The notes under the pieces are model-generated. The model did no database searches and was not told the DNA's origin. It worked only from the letters and a program-made list of their open reading frames with translations. Shown here one piece after another: positions 32,375 to 42,502 of a stretch of 64,000 bases of DNA; within the stretch, counting starts at the first letter, position 1, and each line of letters begins with the position of its first letter. A program made the translations under genes and the position numbers. The DNA comes from Sphingomonas sp. (GTDB lineage Bacteria > Pseudomonadota > Alphaproteobacteria > Sphingomonadales > Sphingomonadaceae): positions 1-64,000 of the forward strand of contig NZ_JANYGG010000135.1 in the NCBI RefSeq assembly GCF_025362505.1, given 5' to 3'.

Positions 32375-33754
32375 ATGTTCAAAAGCATCAATCCCGCGAC
32401 CGGTGACGAGATCGGCACCTACCCCGAACTCACTTCCGAGGAGCTCGAGGGGAAGGTCGCGCGCGCCGCCTCGCGTTTCGCCAGCTGGCGTTTCAGCCCG
32501 GTGCCTGAGCGGACCCAGCTGCTCGAGAAGATCGCCGAAATCTTCGATACGCGGCTTGAGCCAATGGCGCGGATGGCGAGCGCGGAGATGGGCAAGACGC
32601 TCGTCTCGGCTCGTGCCGAGGTTCAGAAATGCGCCGCCGCCTTTCGCTATTATGCTCAAAACGGTGAGGCTTTCCTCAAGCCGCGGCCGATCGCCGGGGC
32701 GAAGGGCGAGGTCCATTTGCTCCCGCTCGGCGTCATCCTGGCGGTGATGCCGTGGAACTTCCCCTACTGGCAAGCAGTCCGCTTCCTCGCTCCGACGATC
32801 CTTGCCGGAAATGTCGGGCTGTTGAAGCACGCCAGCATCGTTCAGGGGGTCGCCGGGATGATCGAGGAGGCGGTGATCGCCGCTGGCGCGCCCGACGGGC
32901 TGTTCCAGAATTTGGCGATCAAGTCGGGCAATGTCGCGGCGCTGATCGCCGACGAGCGGGTGGCGGCGGTAACGCTGACCGGGAGCGAAGGCGCGGGCCG
33001 CTCGGTCGCCGTGGCGGCGGGTGGCGCGCTCAAGAAAGCGGTGCTCGAGCTCGGCGGGTCGGACCCATTCATCGTCATGCCGTCGGCCGACCTCGATCTC
33101 GCCGTCAAGGCCGCCGTCACCGCGCGGATCCAGAATAGCGGCCAGTCCTGCGTCTGCGCCAAACGGATGATCGTCCACGCCGATGTGTATGACGCCTTCG
33201 CCGAGCGGTTCATCGCCGGCATGCTGGCTGCGAAGGCAGGCGATCCGATGGACCCGGCGAGCGACATGGGTCCGCTGTCGAGTTTCGAGCAAATGGACAC
33301 CGTGCTCGGCCAACTCGAGGAGGCGAAGGCGGCGGGAGCGACCCTGATCGGTGGCGAGGCTCTGCCGGGCAAGGGCGCTTATATCGGCGGCGGCGTGCTG
33401 ACCGGCGTGCCGCTCGACAGCAAGCTCGCCCATGAGGAGATTTTCGGGCCGATTGCGATGCTGTTCAAGGTGGCGGATATCGACGAGGCGATCCGGCTCG
33501 CCAACGCGATTCCGTTCGGTCTTGGGTCTTCGGTATGGACCCGCGAACCTGCCGAGGAAGCGCGGTTCATCGTAGGAATCGAGGCTGGTATGACCGCGGT
33601 CAACCAGATGCTCGCCTCCGCTCCCGAGGCTCCGTTCGGCGGGATCAAGCGCTCAGGCCACGGCCGCGAATTGGGGCAGTGGGGGCTTCATGAGTTCATG
33701 AACGTGAAAACGGTCCTCCGCTCGGGGACAAGCGGAGGACCGGATAGGTCTTGA
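32375..33754 (+). CDS. NAD(P)-dependent aldehyde dehydrogenase (succinate-semialdehyde type)
   Basis: The 459-residue protein begins FKSINPATGDEIGTYPEL. It carries VMPWNFPYWQAVR (cofactor Asn), LTGSEGAGRSVA, the general base Glu in LELGGSDPFIV and the catalytic Cys in NSGQSCVCAKRM. EEIFGPIAML closes the domain. It best fits the NAD-dependent succinate-semialdehyde dehydrogenase Sad/GabD-like branch. The gene stands alone, divergent from the PepSY gene. Its last codons run through a 12-bp hairpin, and it converges on the next gene with only 10 bases between stops. Confidence 0.8.
   Translation: MFKSINPATGDEIGTYPELTSEELEGKVARAASRFASWRFSPVPERTQLLEKIAEIFDTRLEPMARMASAEMGKTLVSARAEVQKCAAAFRYYAQNGEAFLKPRPIAGAKGEVHLLPLGVILAVMPWNFPYWQAVRFLAPTILAGNVGLLKHASIVQGVAGMIEEAVIAAGAPDGLFQNLAIKSGNVAALIADERVAAVTLTGSEGAGRSVAVAAGGALKKAVLELGGSDPFIVMPSADLDLAVKAAVTARIQNSGQSCVCAKRMIVHADVYDAFAERFIAGMLAAKAGDPMDPASDMGPLSSFEQMDTVLGQLEEAKAAGATLIGGEALPGKGAYIGGGVLTGVPLDSKLAHEEIFGPIAMLFKVADIDEAIRLANAIPFGLGSSVWTREPAEEARFIVGIEAGMTAVNQMLASAPEAPFGGIKRSGHGRELGQWGLHEFMNVKTVLRSGTSGGPDRS
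33711..33742 (+). terminator. Strong hairpin at the 3' end of the aldehyde dehydrogenase gene
   Basis: A perfect 12-bp stem CGGTCCTCCGCT/AGCGGAGGACCG encloses loop CGGGGACA. It lies inside the last 15 codons of the aldehyde dehydrogenase, just before the convergent Pro/Thr-rich gene. There is no U-tract, so it is more likely an RNA end-stabiliser or bidirectional terminator aided by Rho. Confidence 0.55.
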
Positions 33755-33764
33755 AGCCAAGCGG

Positions 33765-34766
33765 TTAGTTGGCGGTGAATGCCGGGCGGAGCGCTGGGTC
33801 GTCGCGGCCGAACATCAGCCCGCCCGGCGCCGGATTGGCCCAGGTCGACACGTTCGGCTTCGGCGTTTCGGATCGGGCCGTCTTGGCCGACGGCGGGATG
33901 AAGTGGCCGTTGCGCTCCATCTGGTCGAGCGCGGTGGCCCGCTTCAGCCGCTTGCGCAGCGACAGCGACGGATTGTCCTCGCTCGGGCCCGCATAGGCAG
34001 CCTGGATGCGTGGACTCCGGTCGCTGGCGTCGAATGCGGCGGGAAGCGTCGTCGTGGCAACCACTGCCGGAGCCGGGGTAAAGCGCGGCTCGGGGGCGAT
34101 CACTTGCTCGGCCATGATCAGCTCGGCGACTGGCTCGTCGGCGGGGACATAGGACCCATCGGCGAATTGCTCCTCGTCACGGCGGCGACGCCGGCGGCTG
34201 AGCGCGAAGCCCGCACCGGCGAGTGCCAGCGCCGCGGCGCCCGCGCCAAAGATCGGCAGCGTCTGGTCGGTCGGCGCGGTCGTGGTGGTGGTCTCGGCGA
34301 CCGGAGCTGAATTGGTCGGTGCAATCGGGGTCGAGGTCATGTCTGTCACGGGCAAAGCCGATTGAGCCGGAACGATTGGCACCGGAACCGGGGCGGGAGC
34401 GGCAGCCTTTGCGGCGATCGGCGAAGCGGTCCTGGCTGTGGTCCGAGCGGCAACCGGTGCGGCCTTGCTGACCGTGCGCATCGTGGTCGTTGCTACGGTT
34501 CTGGTCACGACTTTCCTGGGCGTAGGCTTGGTCGTCGTGGTGGGCGTGGTAGCGGCGAGCGGATCGGCGGCGATGGGCGCCGGAGCAGTGATTACGGGCG
34601 CAACCGAGGTCGGGGCTGCGCTTATCGGAGCGGGATCGGCGGCGATGGGTGACGGGCTTGCCGTGGCCGGATCGGCGGTCTGGGCAAGCAGCGAAGTGGA
34701 CGAAAGGGCGAGGACAGCGGCAATCGCGGTCAGGCCGGGGCGAACGATGCTGGGTTTGCAGGTCAT
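33765..34766 (-). CDS. Pro/Ala/Thr-rich single-pass membrane protein
   Basis: The start at ATG 34766 gives MTCKPSIVRPGLTAIAAVLALSSTSLLAQ, a signal peptide. The mature protein (333 residues in total) opens with about 170 low-complexity residues rich in Ala, Pro and Thr, with repeated PIAADP and APVA-like units. A helix LPIFGAGAAALALAGAGFALSRRRRRR and a 120-residue cytoplasmic part ending in NPAPGGLMFGRDDPALRP follow. The layout (extended periplasmic stalk, helix, arginine-rich stop transfer) suggests a cell-wall-spanning anchor. No known family is recognised. Confidence 0.65.
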   Translation of the reverse strand: MTCKPSIVRPGLTAIAAVLALSSTSLLAQTADPATASPSPIAADPAPISAAPTSVAPVITAPAPIAADPLAATTPTTTTKPTPRKVVTRTVATTTMRTVSKAAPVAARTTARTASPIAAKAAAPAPVPVPIVPAQSALPVTDMTSTPIAPTNSAPVAETTTTTAPTDQTLPIFGAGAAALALAGAGFALSRRRRRRDEEQFADGSYVPADEPVAELIMAEQVIAPEPRFTPAPAVVATTTLPAAFDASDRSPRIQAAYAGPSEDNPSLSLRKRLKRATALDQMERNGHFIPPSAKTARSETPKPNVSTWANPAPGGLMFGRDDPALRPAFTAN

Positions 34767-35158
34767 GTCAAAAGCAACCGTTCCGCGACCGATTCGGGTA
34801 CAGCGTTTCCGGCCAAGCGGGTCGGCCGAGGGACGAGTTGAGCATATTTGCACATCCAGGGAGCAAGGCTGCGACTCAAGCCAGACTAACGTAACGAAGC
34901 GTATCGCAAACAGCGTGAATTTGACGGATTAGACGCCAAAACTATGCAGTTTTTCTCGCTTTGCTCTCTGTAACTGCATTCAATCGCTGCGGTCGCACTG
35001 CTTGGATAAATGGTTCGATCCCGCTTAGCGCCACCACGTCCCCGGCGACTTCTTCGGCGGTGATATTCGACGAAAGTCTGGTGCGGCGGGGCTGGACCGC
35101 CAGCGCGCGTCCGGGCATTGCGCCGCCCTAATTGGATCCCGTTTAGAAGGGCGTGCGC
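34767..35158. other. Intergenic region containing the second tRNA-like fragment
   Basis: About 390 bases lie between the divergent membrane-protein gene and malate synthase gene. It should hold both promoters. AGAAGG at 35146-35151 is the ribosome-binding site of the malate synthase gene. Apart from the tRNA-like fragment at 34987-35038, nothing else was recognised. Confidence 0.5.
34987..35038 (+). repeat. Degenerate tRNA-Ala(CGC)-like 3' fragment (second copy)
   Basis: CTGCGGTCGCACTGC followed by GGTTCGATCCCGCT and AGCGCCACCACG aligns without gaps to the fragment at 2150-2201 (41 of 52 identical). The 27 bases from the T loop to past CCA match at 25 positions. The T stem here is imperfect (AATGG/CCGCT), so it is a decayed copy. 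The orientation is the same as the first copy, as expected for flanking att repeats. Confidence 0.5.
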
Positions 35159-37273
35159 ATGACTGAGCTTATCGACAAGGCTGGCCTCCGGGTCGCGGCG
35201 GAACTGGCGCAGTTCATTGACGAGCAGGCATTACCCGGGACGGGGCTCGATCCCGACCGCTTCTGGACCGGCATGGCGTCGATCTTCGCTCGTTTCGCGC
35301 CCGAGAACGGCGAACTGCTGGCTATCCGCAATACGATTCAGGCGAAGATCGACGCGTGGCACTTGGCGCGCCCCGGACAGCCGATCGACCAGACCGAATA
35401 CCAGCCGTTCCTGCGCGAAATCGGCTATCTCGTTCCCGAGCCCGCGCCGTTTGCGGTGACGACGACCAACGTCGATGACGAGATCGCGCGGATGGCGGGT
35501 CCGCAACTGGTCGTGCCGGTGCTCAACGCGCGGTTCGTGCTCAACGCCGCCAACGCCCGCTGGGGGAGCCTCTACGATGCGCTCTACGGCACCGACGCGC
35601 TGCCCGGCACGGCGGTGGGGAAGTGCTACGACCCCGCGCGGGGCGCGCAAGTCATCGACTGGGCCAAGGCCTTCCTCGACGAAGCGGTGCCACTGGCGAG
35701 CGGGTCGTGGACCAGCTGGACCGGCAGCGCGCCCGCACTCGCCGATCCGGCGCAGCTGGTGGGCCGCGCCGGGGACAACCTCCTCCTGCGTCACAACGGG
35801 CTGCACATTGAGATCGTCATCGACAAGGGTCACCCGATCGGCCGCGACGACCCCGCCGGGATTGCCGACGTCATCCTCGAATCCGCGCTGACGACGATCG
35901 TCGACCTCGAGGATTCGATCGCCGCGGTCGACGCCGAGGACAAGGTCGCGGCCTATGCCAACTGGCTGGGTTTGATGAACGGCACCCTCGAAGCGCGATT
36001 CGACAAGGGCGGACGCACCATGACCCGCGCGCTCGAGCCCGATCGCCGCTTCTCCGCACCCGACGGCGGGGAGCTGATCCTTCCCGGTCGCAGCCTGCTG
36101 TTCGTCCGCAACGTCGGCCACCTGATGACCACCCCGGCGGTCCGCCTCGCCGACGGCAGCGAGGTCCCCGAGGGGATCCTCGACGCGATCGTCACCAGCC
36201 TGATCGCGATCCACGATCTCGATGGCAGTGCGCGCTTCCGCAACAGCCGGGCGGGATCGGTCTACATCGTCAAGCCCAAGATGCACGGCCCCGACGAGGC
36301 GGCGTTCACGAACCGTCTGTTCGACGCGGTCGAGGATCTGCTCGGGCTGGAGCGCCACACGGTCAAGGTTGGGGTGATGGACGAGGAGCGCCGCACCTCG
36401 GCGAACCTCGCCGCCTGCATCGCTGCGGTGAAGGATCGCATCGTCTTCATCAACACCGGTTTCCTCGATCGCACTGGCGACGAGATGCACACGTCGATGC
36501 GGGCCGGTCCGATGATCCGCAAGGGCGAGATGAAGAACTCGGCGTGGATCAAGGCATATGAGGACCGCAACGTCCAGATCGGGCTCGCCTGCGGCCTGTC
36601 GGGCAAGGCGCAGATCGGCAAGGGGATGTGGGCCGCGCCCGACCGCATGGCCGACATGCTCGAGCAGAAGGTTGCCCACCCGCTGACCGGCGCCAACACC
36701 GCCTGGGTGCCGAGCCCGACCGCGGCGACGCTCCACGCGACGCACTATCACCGGGTCGACGTGTTCGCGCGCCAGGCGGAGCGCCGGGCCGAGCCGGTCG
36801 CGCCGCTCGACGCGCTCCTCGATGTGCCAGTCGCGCTCGGGCGCAACTGGGCGCCGGACGAGGTGCGCGAGGAGCTCGACAATAATGCCCAGGGGATCCT
36901 CGGCTATGTCGTCCGCTGGATCGACCAGGGGGTTGGCTGCTCGAAGGTGCCCGACATCCACGACATCGGCCTGATGGAGGACCGCGCGACACTGCGTATT
37001 TCGTCGCAGCACATGGCCAACTGGCTGCTCCACGGCGTCGCCACTCCGACCGAGGCCGATGCGGCGTTCGAGCGGATGGCGGCCAAGGTCGATGGGCAGA
37101 ACGAGGGCGACCCGCTGTACCGCCCGATGGCCGGGAACGAAGCGACCAGCCTGGCCTTCCAGGCGGCCCGCGCGCTGGTGTTCGAGGGGGTCGACCAACC
37201 GAATGGCTATACTGAGCCGCTGCTTCACACCTATCGGGCGCGGGTGAAGGCGGCGGGGGCTAATCCGCAATAG
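35159..37273 (+). CDS. glcB: Malate synthase G
   Basis: The 704-residue protein contains [32 protein letters not shown], the malate synthase G core with its acidic metal site. [70 protein letters not shown] and [38 protein letters not shown] follow. It condenses glyoxylate with acetyl-CoA in the glyoxylate shunt. I use ATG 35159 (AGAAGG seven bases upstream) over the GTG at 35153. It is monocistronic, with a small hairpin GATCGCG-C-CGCGATC just after the stop. Confidence 0.95.
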   Translation: MTELIDKAGLRVAAELAQFIDEQALPGTGLDPDRFWTGMASIFARFAPENGELLAIRNTIQAKIDAWHLARPGQPIDQTEYQPFLREIGYLVPEPAPFAVTTTNVDDEIARMAGPQLVVPVLNARFVLNAANARWGSLYDALYGTDALPGTAVGKCYDPARGAQVIDWAKAFLDEAVPLASGSWTSWTGSAPALADPAQLVGRAGDNLLLRHNGLHIEIVIDKGHPIGRDDPAGIADVILESALTTIVDLEDSIAAVDAEDKVAAYANWLGLMNGTLEARFDKGGRTMTRALEPDRRFSAPDGGELILPGRSLLFVRNVGHLMTTPAVRLADGSEVPEGILDAIVTSLIAIHDLDGSARFRNSRAGSVYIVKPKMHGPDEAAFTNRLFDAVEDLLGLERHTVKVGVMDEERRTSANLAACIAAVKDRIVFINTGFLDRTGDEMHTSMRAGPMIRKGEMKNSAWIKAYEDRNVQIGLACGLSGKAQIGKGMWAAPDRMADMLEQKVAHPLTGANTAWVPSPTAATLHATHYHRVDVFARQAERRAEPVAPLDALLDVPVALGRNWAPDEVREELDNNAQGILGYVVRWIDQGVGCSKVPDIHDIGLMEDRATLRISSQHMANWLLHGVATPTEADAAFERMAAKVDGQNEGDPLYRPMAGNEATSLAFQAARALVFEGVDQPNGYTEPLLHTYRARVKAAGANPQ

Positions 37274-37473
37274 CGCGGAAAGATCGCGCCGCGATCACCT
37301 AGAAAACGACGGTTCACGGCAAGATTCTTTCAATCCGGCGACACGTTGCGGCTGCTTGTCTGCTCTTATAAGCTCGGCTCTTGCCAAAGTTAGCGGTTGC
37401 AGCATGGATACCGCCGCGACGCTTGGGGCCATACGAATCGTTCGTTTGAGGCCAGGGAAAAGGGCATTTAAGG

Positions 37474-38490
37474 TTGACCAGGTGGTGGAGCGCGGTTTTG
37501 GCCGCGGCATTGATGGTGACCGGCTGCGGCGGCAGCGGTGGCGGCGCTGACGGCTCGGTCAAGCTGCTCAACGTCAGCTATGATCCGACGCGCGAGCTGT
37601 ACAAGGATATCAACCGCGCCTTCGCCGCTTCGTGGAAGAGAGATCACGGCCAGGACGTCACGTTCGAGATGAGCCACGGTGGGTCGGGCAAGCAATCGCG
37701 TGCGGTGATCGACGGGCTTGGTGCCGATGTCGTGACGCTGGCGCTGGCTGGCGATATAGATGCGATCGCGGCGAAATCGGGCAAGCTTCCCGTCGGATGG
37801 CAGGCGCGGCTGCCCCACAATAGCGCACCCTACACCTCGACCATCGTATTCCTCGTGCGCAAGGGCAATCCCAAGCGCATCCGCGACTGGGGCGACCTGG
37901 TGAAGCCGGGCGTCGAGGTCATCACCCCCAATCCCAAATCGTCGGGTGGCGCGCGCTGGAACGTGCTCGCCGCACTGGCGTGGGGCCGGGCAACGCTCGG
38001 ATCCGACGCTAAGGCCGAAGCCTATCTCGGCGACCTCTTCTCCCATGTGCCGGTGCTCGACAGCGGCGCGCGCGGCGCGACCACGACCTTCGTCGAGCGC
38101 GGCATCGGCGACGTGCTGATCGGCTGGGAAAATGAGGCGATGCTGGCGCGTGACAAGCTCGGCGCCGACAAGGTCGAGATGATTATGCCCTCGGTCTCTG
38201 TCCTCGCTGAGCCGCCGGTGGCGGTGATCGACGCGAATGCGAAGAAACACGGCACGTTCGACGTCGCCACCGCCTTTCTCAAATTCCTTTACACCCCGGC
38301 CGCGCAGGAAATGATCGCCAAGAATCACTACCGTCCGCGCGATGCCGCCGTCGCTGCGCGCCACGCCGCCGACTTCCCGCAGGTCAGGCTGGCGACGATT
38401 GGCGACTTTGGCGGCTGGGCGACAGCGCAGAAACGTTATTTCGCCGACGACGGGCTGTTCGACAAGATCATGGCGAAGCGCGGCCAGTGA
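37474..38490 (+). CDS. Sulfate ABC transporter substrate-binding lipoprotein
   Basis: The 338-residue protein matches Sbp/Cys[80 protein letters not shown] and [22 protein letters not shown]. The start is TTG 37474 (AAGG upstream). The N-terminus [16 protein letters not shown] has a lipobox (VTGC), so the protein should be membrane-tethered; classical Sbp proteins are soluble. It is the first gene of a four-gene sulfate/thiosulfate importer and overlaps cysT by GTGA. The 200-base upstream gap (37274-37473) shows no recognised regulatory motif. Confidence 0.88.
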   Translation: MTRWWSAVLAAALMVTGCGGSGGGADGSVKLLNVSYDPTRELYKDINRAFAASWKRDHGQDVTFEMSHGGSGKQSRAVIDGLGADVVTLALAGDIDAIAAKSGKLPVGWQARLPHNSAPYTSTIVFLVRKGNPKRIRDWGDLVKPGVEVITPNPKSSGGARWNVLAALAWGRATLGSDAKAEAYLGDLFSHVPVLDSGARGATTTFVERGIGDVLIGWENEAMLARDKLGADKVEMIMPSVSVLAEPPVAVIDANAKKHGTFDVATAFLKFLYTPAAQEMIAKNHYRPRDAAVAARHAADFPQVRLATIGDFGGWATAQKRYFADDGLFDKIMAKRGQ

Positions 38491-39425
38491 TCGCGAGCGT
38501 TGCCCTTTCGGCTTCCGGGCGAGCATCGGAACAGCCTCAGTTGGGCGACGCGTCCGGGTCCGGTTTCGTGCCGCATTTGCCCCGCCTCAAGAGGCCACGC
38601 GTGCGCCGCTCGATTATTCCTGGCTTCGGGCTCAGCCTCGGGGTGACCGTCGCCTGGCTGTCGCTGATCGTCTTCCTGCCGCTGGCCGCGCTGGCGCTGA
38701 AGGCAGCGCAAATGGGCCCGGCCGATTTCGTCGCCTCGGCGCTAAATGCGCGCGCGATCGCGGCTTACAAGGTGAGCTTCGGCACGGCGCTGCTCGCGGC
38801 GCTGATCAACGCCTTTTTCGGGACGCTCGTCGCCTGGGTGCTGGTGCGCTACTCCTTCCCGGGGCGTCGGCTGGTCAGCGCGATGGTCGATCTTCCCTTC
38901 GCGCTGCCTACCGCTGTCGCCGGTATCGCGCTGACCACTCTCTACGCGGAGAATGGCTGGATCGGCTCGCTGCTCGCCCCGCTCGGGATCAAGGTCGCTT
39001 TTACCTGGATCGGCATCACCGTCGCTTTGACCTTCGTTGGCATGCCGTTCGTCGTGCGCTCGATCGAGCCGGTGCTGGCCGACCTCGGCAATGACGTCGA
39101 AGAAGTCGCGACGACCCTCGGCGCGACTCGTATCCAGACCTTCAACCGGGTGATCTTCCCGGCAATCTTTCCAGCCCTGCTGACCGGCTTCGCGATGGCC
39201 TTCGCAAGGGGTGTCGGTGAATATGGCTCGGTCATCTTCATCGCCGGCAACATGCCATACCGCACCGAAATCGCGCCGCTGTTGATCGTCACCCAGCTCG
39301 AGCAATATGATTATGACGGGGCCAGCGCGATCGCGGTCGTGTTGCTGCTGGCCTCGTTTGCACTGCTCGTCCTGCTCAATCTTTACCAGGCGTGGAATGC
39401 CAAGCGCGGCGGGCGCGGCGAATGA
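38487..39425 (+). CDS. cysT: Sulfate ABC transporter permease CysT
   Basis: The 312-residue permease has about six membrane helices and the EAA-like loop [34 protein letters not shown]. It is closest to CysT/CysU. The start is GTG 38487, overlapping the preceding TGA (GTGA). A cytoplasmic N-terminal extension of roughly 40 residues precedes the first helix. It pairs with CysW to form the membrane channel. Confidence 0.9.
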   Translation: MIASVALSASGRASEQPQLGDASGSGFVPHLPRLKRPRVRRSIIPGFGLSLGVTVAWLSLIVFLPLAALALKAAQMGPADFVASALNARAIAAYKVSFGTALLAALINAFFGTLVAWVLVRYSFPGRRLVSAMVDLPFALPTAVAGIALTTLYAENGWIGSLLAPLGIKVAFTWIGITVALTFVGMPFVVRSIEPVLADLGNDVEEVATTLGATRIQTFNRVIFPAIFPALLTGFAMAFARGVGEYGSVIFIAGNMPYRTEIAPLLIVTQLEQYDYDGASAIAVVLLLASFALLVLLNLYQAWNAKRGGRGE

Positions 39426-40258
39426 GGATCGCGATCGGCGAGGGCCGGGGCGGGCGCACTGTCCTCATCACGATAGCCTTGGCGTTCCTCGCGCTGATGC
39501 TGGCGCTGCCGCTCGTCACCGTCTTCAGCCAGGCGCTCGATCATGGGGTGCCCGCCTTCCTCGACGCGATCCGCCAGCCCGATGCGCTCGCCGCGATGCG
39601 GCTAACCCTGCTCGTCGCGGTAATCGCGGTGCCCGCCAACGTCATCTTCGGCCTCGCCGCGAGCTGGGCGATCACCAAGTTCGACTTCCCCGGCAAGAGC
39701 CTGCTGACCAGCTTCATCGACCTACCGCTGTCGGTCTCGCCGGTCGTGTCGGGGCTGATCTATGTCCTGCTGTTCGGCGCGCAGGGCTGGTTCGGCCCGT
39801 GGCTCGCCGAGCATGACGTCCAGATCATCTTCGCCGTCCCCGGAATCGTGCTCGCGACGATGTTCGTCACCTTCCCGTTCGTCGCGCGCGAGCTCATTCC
39901 GCTGATGCAGGGGCAGGGACGCGACGACGAGGAAGCCGCGCTGTCGCTCGGCGCAACGGGGTTCCAGACCTTCTTTCGCGTCACTTTGCCGAACATCCGC
40001 TGGGGGCTGCTTTACGGCGTCCTTCTGTGCAACGCCCGCGCGATGGGCGAATTCGGCGCGGTGTCGGTCGTCTCGGGCCACATCCGCGGCCAGACCAACA
40101 CCATGCCGCTCCATGTCGAGATCCTCTATAACGAGTATGATTATGTCGCCGCCTTTGCCGTTGCCGCGCTTCTCGCCCTGCTTGCGCTCGTGACGCTGGC
40201 CCTCAAGAGCTTGCTCGAATGGCGCTACGGCCATGCCTCGGCGGGAGCGGGGCATTGA
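39422..40258 (+). CDS. cysW: Sulfate ABC transporter permease CysW
   Basis: The 278-residue permease contains the loop [75 protein letters not shown], typical of CysW. The start at ATG 39422 overlaps the cysT TGA as ATGA; the earlier ORF-track start lies inside cysT. The 3' end overlaps cysA by TTGA. Confidence 0.92.
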   Translation: MRIAIGEGRGGRTVLITIALAFLALMLALPLVTVFSQALDHGVPAFLDAIRQPDALAAMRLTLLVAVIAVPANVIFGLAASWAITKFDFPGKSLLTSFIDLPLSVSPVVSGLIYVLLFGAQGWFGPWLAEHDVQIIFAVPGIVLATMFVTFPFVARELIPLMQGQGRDDEEAALSLGATGFQTFFRVTLPNIRWGLLYGVLLCNARAMGEFGAVSVVSGHIRGQTNTMPLHVEILYNEYDYVAAFAVAALLALLALVTLALKSLLEWRYGHASAGAGH

Positions 40259-41298
40259 GCATCATCCTCAAGAACATCAGCAAGCGGTTCGGTACCTACG
40301 CCGCGCTTCACGATGTCAGCCTCGAAGCGCGCGACGGCGAGTTCCTCGCCCTGCTCGGCCCGTCAGGATCGGGCAAGACCACGTTGCTGAGGATCATCGC
40401 CGGGCTGGAATTCCCCGACGAGGGTCGGGTGTTTTTCGGCGACGAGGACGTCACCGACCTCAAGGCCGCCGCCCGCCGCGTCGGCTTCGTGTTCCAGCAA
40501 TACGCCTTGTTCAAGCACATGACCGTCGCAGAGAATGTCGCGTTCGGGCTCAACGTGCGCAAGCGCCGCGACCGTCCGCCGACCGCCGAGATCAAGCGCC
40601 GGGTCGAGGAATTGCTCGACCTCGTCCAGCTTGGCGGCCGCGGTGATCGCTATCCGGCGCAGCTCTCGGGCGGCCAGCGCCAACGCATCGCGCTCGCCCG
40701 AGCGCTCGCCGTTGAACCGCGCCTGCTGCTGCTCGACGAACCGTTCGGCGCGCTCGACGCGAAGGTTCGCAAGGAACTCCGCCGCTGGCTCCGCACCTTG
40801 CACGATAGCATGGGGGTGACGTCGGTTTTCGTCACCCACGACCAGGATGAGGCGCTCGAACTCGCCGACCGCGTGGTCGTCATGGACTATGGCCGGATCG
40901 AGCAGGTTGCCCGCCCGCGCACGATCTACGACCGTCCCGAAAACGCGTTCGTTTATGACTTCGTCGGCGACAGCAATCGCCTGCCAGTCGAGGTCGTCGC
41001 CGAACGTGGCAGCTTCGCCGGCCGGCCGCTCGCGGTAGTGCTCGACGGCGCCAGCGATGGCCCCGCCAACCTCTGGTTCCGCCCACATGAGGTTCGGTTG
41101 ACGGAAAACCCCGATGGCGCACTCGAGGGCCGCGTGACGCTCATCCTGCCGCGCGCCGGCACGCTGCGGGTCGAGGCCGAGGTTGACGGTATCGACCGCC
41201 CGGTCGAACTCGACCTGCCGCTCGACGCGCCGGTCAAGATTGGCGACGTGATCCGCTTCGTGCCGACCGAGCCAAGGATGTTTCCGAAGGCGGACTAA
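40255..41298 (+). CDS. cysA: Sulfate ABC transporter ATP-binding protein CysA
   Basis: The 347-residue ATPase has Walker [11 protein letters not shown]-loop FVFQQYALF, signature [15 protein letters not shown], Walker [13 protein letters not shown] and switch [11 protein letters not shown]-terminal regulatory domain (FRPHEVRL) follows. The start is TTG 40255, sharing TTGA with the cysW stop, with GGGAGCGGGG upstream. The four genes thus use three different start codons in 4-nt overlaps. Confidence 0.93.
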   Translation: MSIILKNISKRFGTYAALHDVSLEARDGEFLALLGPSGSGKTTLLRIIAGLEFPDEGRVFFGDEDVTDLKAAARRVGFVFQQYALFKHMTVAENVAFGLNVRKRRDRPPTAEIKRRVEELLDLVQLGGRGDRYPAQLSGGQRQRIALARALAVEPRLLLLDEPFGALDAKVRKELRRWLRTLHDSMGVTSVFVTHDQDEALELADRVVVMDYGRIEQVARPRTIYDRPENAFVYDFVGDSNRLPVEVVAERGSFAGRPLAVVLDGASDGPANLWFRPHEVRLTENPDGALEGRVTLILPRAGTLRVEAEVDGIDRPVELDLPLDAPVKIGDVIRFVPTEPRMFPKAD

Positions 41299-41409
41299 GA
41301 GCGAATTAGCCCGAAACTATCGGTTCCTTTGGGTCCGCGCTTCGTTGCGGCTAAGGGGGGCATATTGGCGGTCATCACGATTGCCCCAACACCAGCGGAT
41401 TACATCATC

Positions 41410-41742
41410 ATGGCAGCCTACAAGACCCCCGACTTCACCGAACGCGCCGCGCTGGCCCGCGAGGCGAAGCAGCGCGCGCTCGACCAGCTGCGCGCCAAGC
41501 CCGCCCCCGACGCCGCGACGATCGCCGCGCGCCAGGAGGCACTGGCCGCGCGCGAAGCCGCCGCCGCCGAAAAGCGCGCCGCCAAGCTGGCCGCCGCCGA
41601 AGCCGCCAAGGTCGCGCGGGCGGAAGCCAAGGCCGCAGCCGAGCTCGCCCGCAAGGAATCAGAAGTCGCCCCGCCGACCGAGGCCGAGCTCAAGGCCGCG
41701 CGCGATGCCCGCTATGCCGCGCGGAAGACGCGTAGGCGGTGA
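41410..41742 (+). CDS. DUF6481-type Ala/Lys/Glu-rich coiled-coil protein
   Basis: The 110-residue protein begins MAAYKTPDFTERAALAREAKQRALDQLRAK and then consists of one long charged helix (AAREAAAAEKRAAKLAAAEAAKVARAEAKAAAELARKE). A short basic tail ARYAARKTRRR ends it. This composition and the TPDFxERxxxAxxAK opening match small DUF6481 proteins seen in sphingomonads. The function is unknown. Its stop overlaps the next start (GTGA). The ORF-track start is too early. Confidence 0.7.
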   Translation: MAAYKTPDFTERAALAREAKQRALDQLRAKPAPDAATIAARQEALAAREAAAAEKRAAKLAAAEAAKVARAEAKAAAELARKESEVAPPTEAELKAARDARYAARKTRRR

Positions 41743-42410
41743 TCCCGCGGGAGCTGATCGATACCGCCGAGGTTCCCGGCGGGCTGCCGCTCAAGCTTTA
41801 CCGGCGCGGCAATGATTACATGATCACGCTCGAGCGCAACGAATTGATGAGCAGCCGGATGAGCGGTTCGGAAGCGGCGCTGGGCACCATGACCTGCGAG
41901 CACCTCGGGTCACGCCCCGCCCCCCGGCTGTTGGTCGGCGGCTACGGCATGGGCTTCACCCTGCGCGCGGTGCTGGCGAAGTTGGGGGCAGACGCGACCA
42001 TCGTCGTGGCCGAACTGGTGCCAAAGATCATCGCCTGGGCGCGCGGGCCAATGGCGGCATTGGCCGACGGCTGTCTCGACGATCCACGGGTCGAAGTCGT
42101 TCTCGGCGACGTGGGCGCTGCCATCGAAACCGCCTCAGCCGATTATGACGCCATCCTGCTCGATGTTGACAACGGTCCCGATGGCCTGACGCGCCAGGCC
42201 AACGATGGCCTCTACACCGCGCGCGGCCTCGCCAATGTCAAGGTCGCGCTCAAGTCCGGCGGGATCCTCGCCATCTGGTCCGCCGCCCCCGACCCGGCCT
42301 TCACCCGCCGCCTGACCCAGGCTGGCTTCGACACCGAAGAAGTCCGCGTCCGGGCACGCGACAATGGCAAGGGCCCAACTCACACGATCTGGTTCGCCCG
42401 TCGCAGCTGA
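41739..42410 (+). CDS. Spermidine synthase-like methyltransferase-fold protein
   Basis: The 223-residue protein has the SAM-type Rossmann core: LLVGGYGMGFTLRAVLAKLG (glycine loop), ATIVVAELVPKIIAWARG (acidic residue after strand 2), VVLGDVGAAI and YDAILLDVDNGPDGLTRQANDGLYT. The LDVDNGP motif is typical of SpeE-like proteins found in many alphaproteobacteria without polyamine substrates. The start is GTG 41739, coupled to the DUF6481 gene. An actual aminopropyl or methyl transfer role is not established. Confidence 0.75.
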   Translation: MIPRELIDTAEVPGGLPLKLYRRGNDYMITLERNELMSSRMSGSEAALGTMTCEHLGSRPAPRLLVGGYGMGFTLRAVLAKLGADATIVVAELVPKIIAWARGPMAALADGCLDDPRVEVVLGDVGAAIETASADYDAILLDVDNGPDGLTRQANDGLYTARGLANVKVALKSGGILAIWSAAPDPAFTRRLTQAGFDTEEVRVRARDNGKGPTHTIWFARRS

Positions 42411-42448
42411 AAAGCGCATGATCGTCAGCGCGCCTTAGCTCGAACGAA

Positions 42449-42476
42449 AAAGGCCCCGCATTGCTGCGGGGCCTTT
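42449..42476. terminator. Bidirectional intrinsic terminator between the SpeE-like gene and pnp
   Basis: A perfect 12-bp stem AAAGGCCCCGCA/TGCGGGGCCTTT with loop TTGC has A-rich and T-rich flanks. It serves both the plus-strand SpeE-like transcript and the minus-strand pnp transcript. Confidence 0.85.
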
Positions 42477-42502
42477 CGTTGCTTCGGCGCTGGGCCGATC
42501 GC

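Noticed and set aside
35231-37270. 679-codon minus-strand ORF opposite glcB
   Set aside because: Antisense shadow of malate synthase G, with no recognisable domain.
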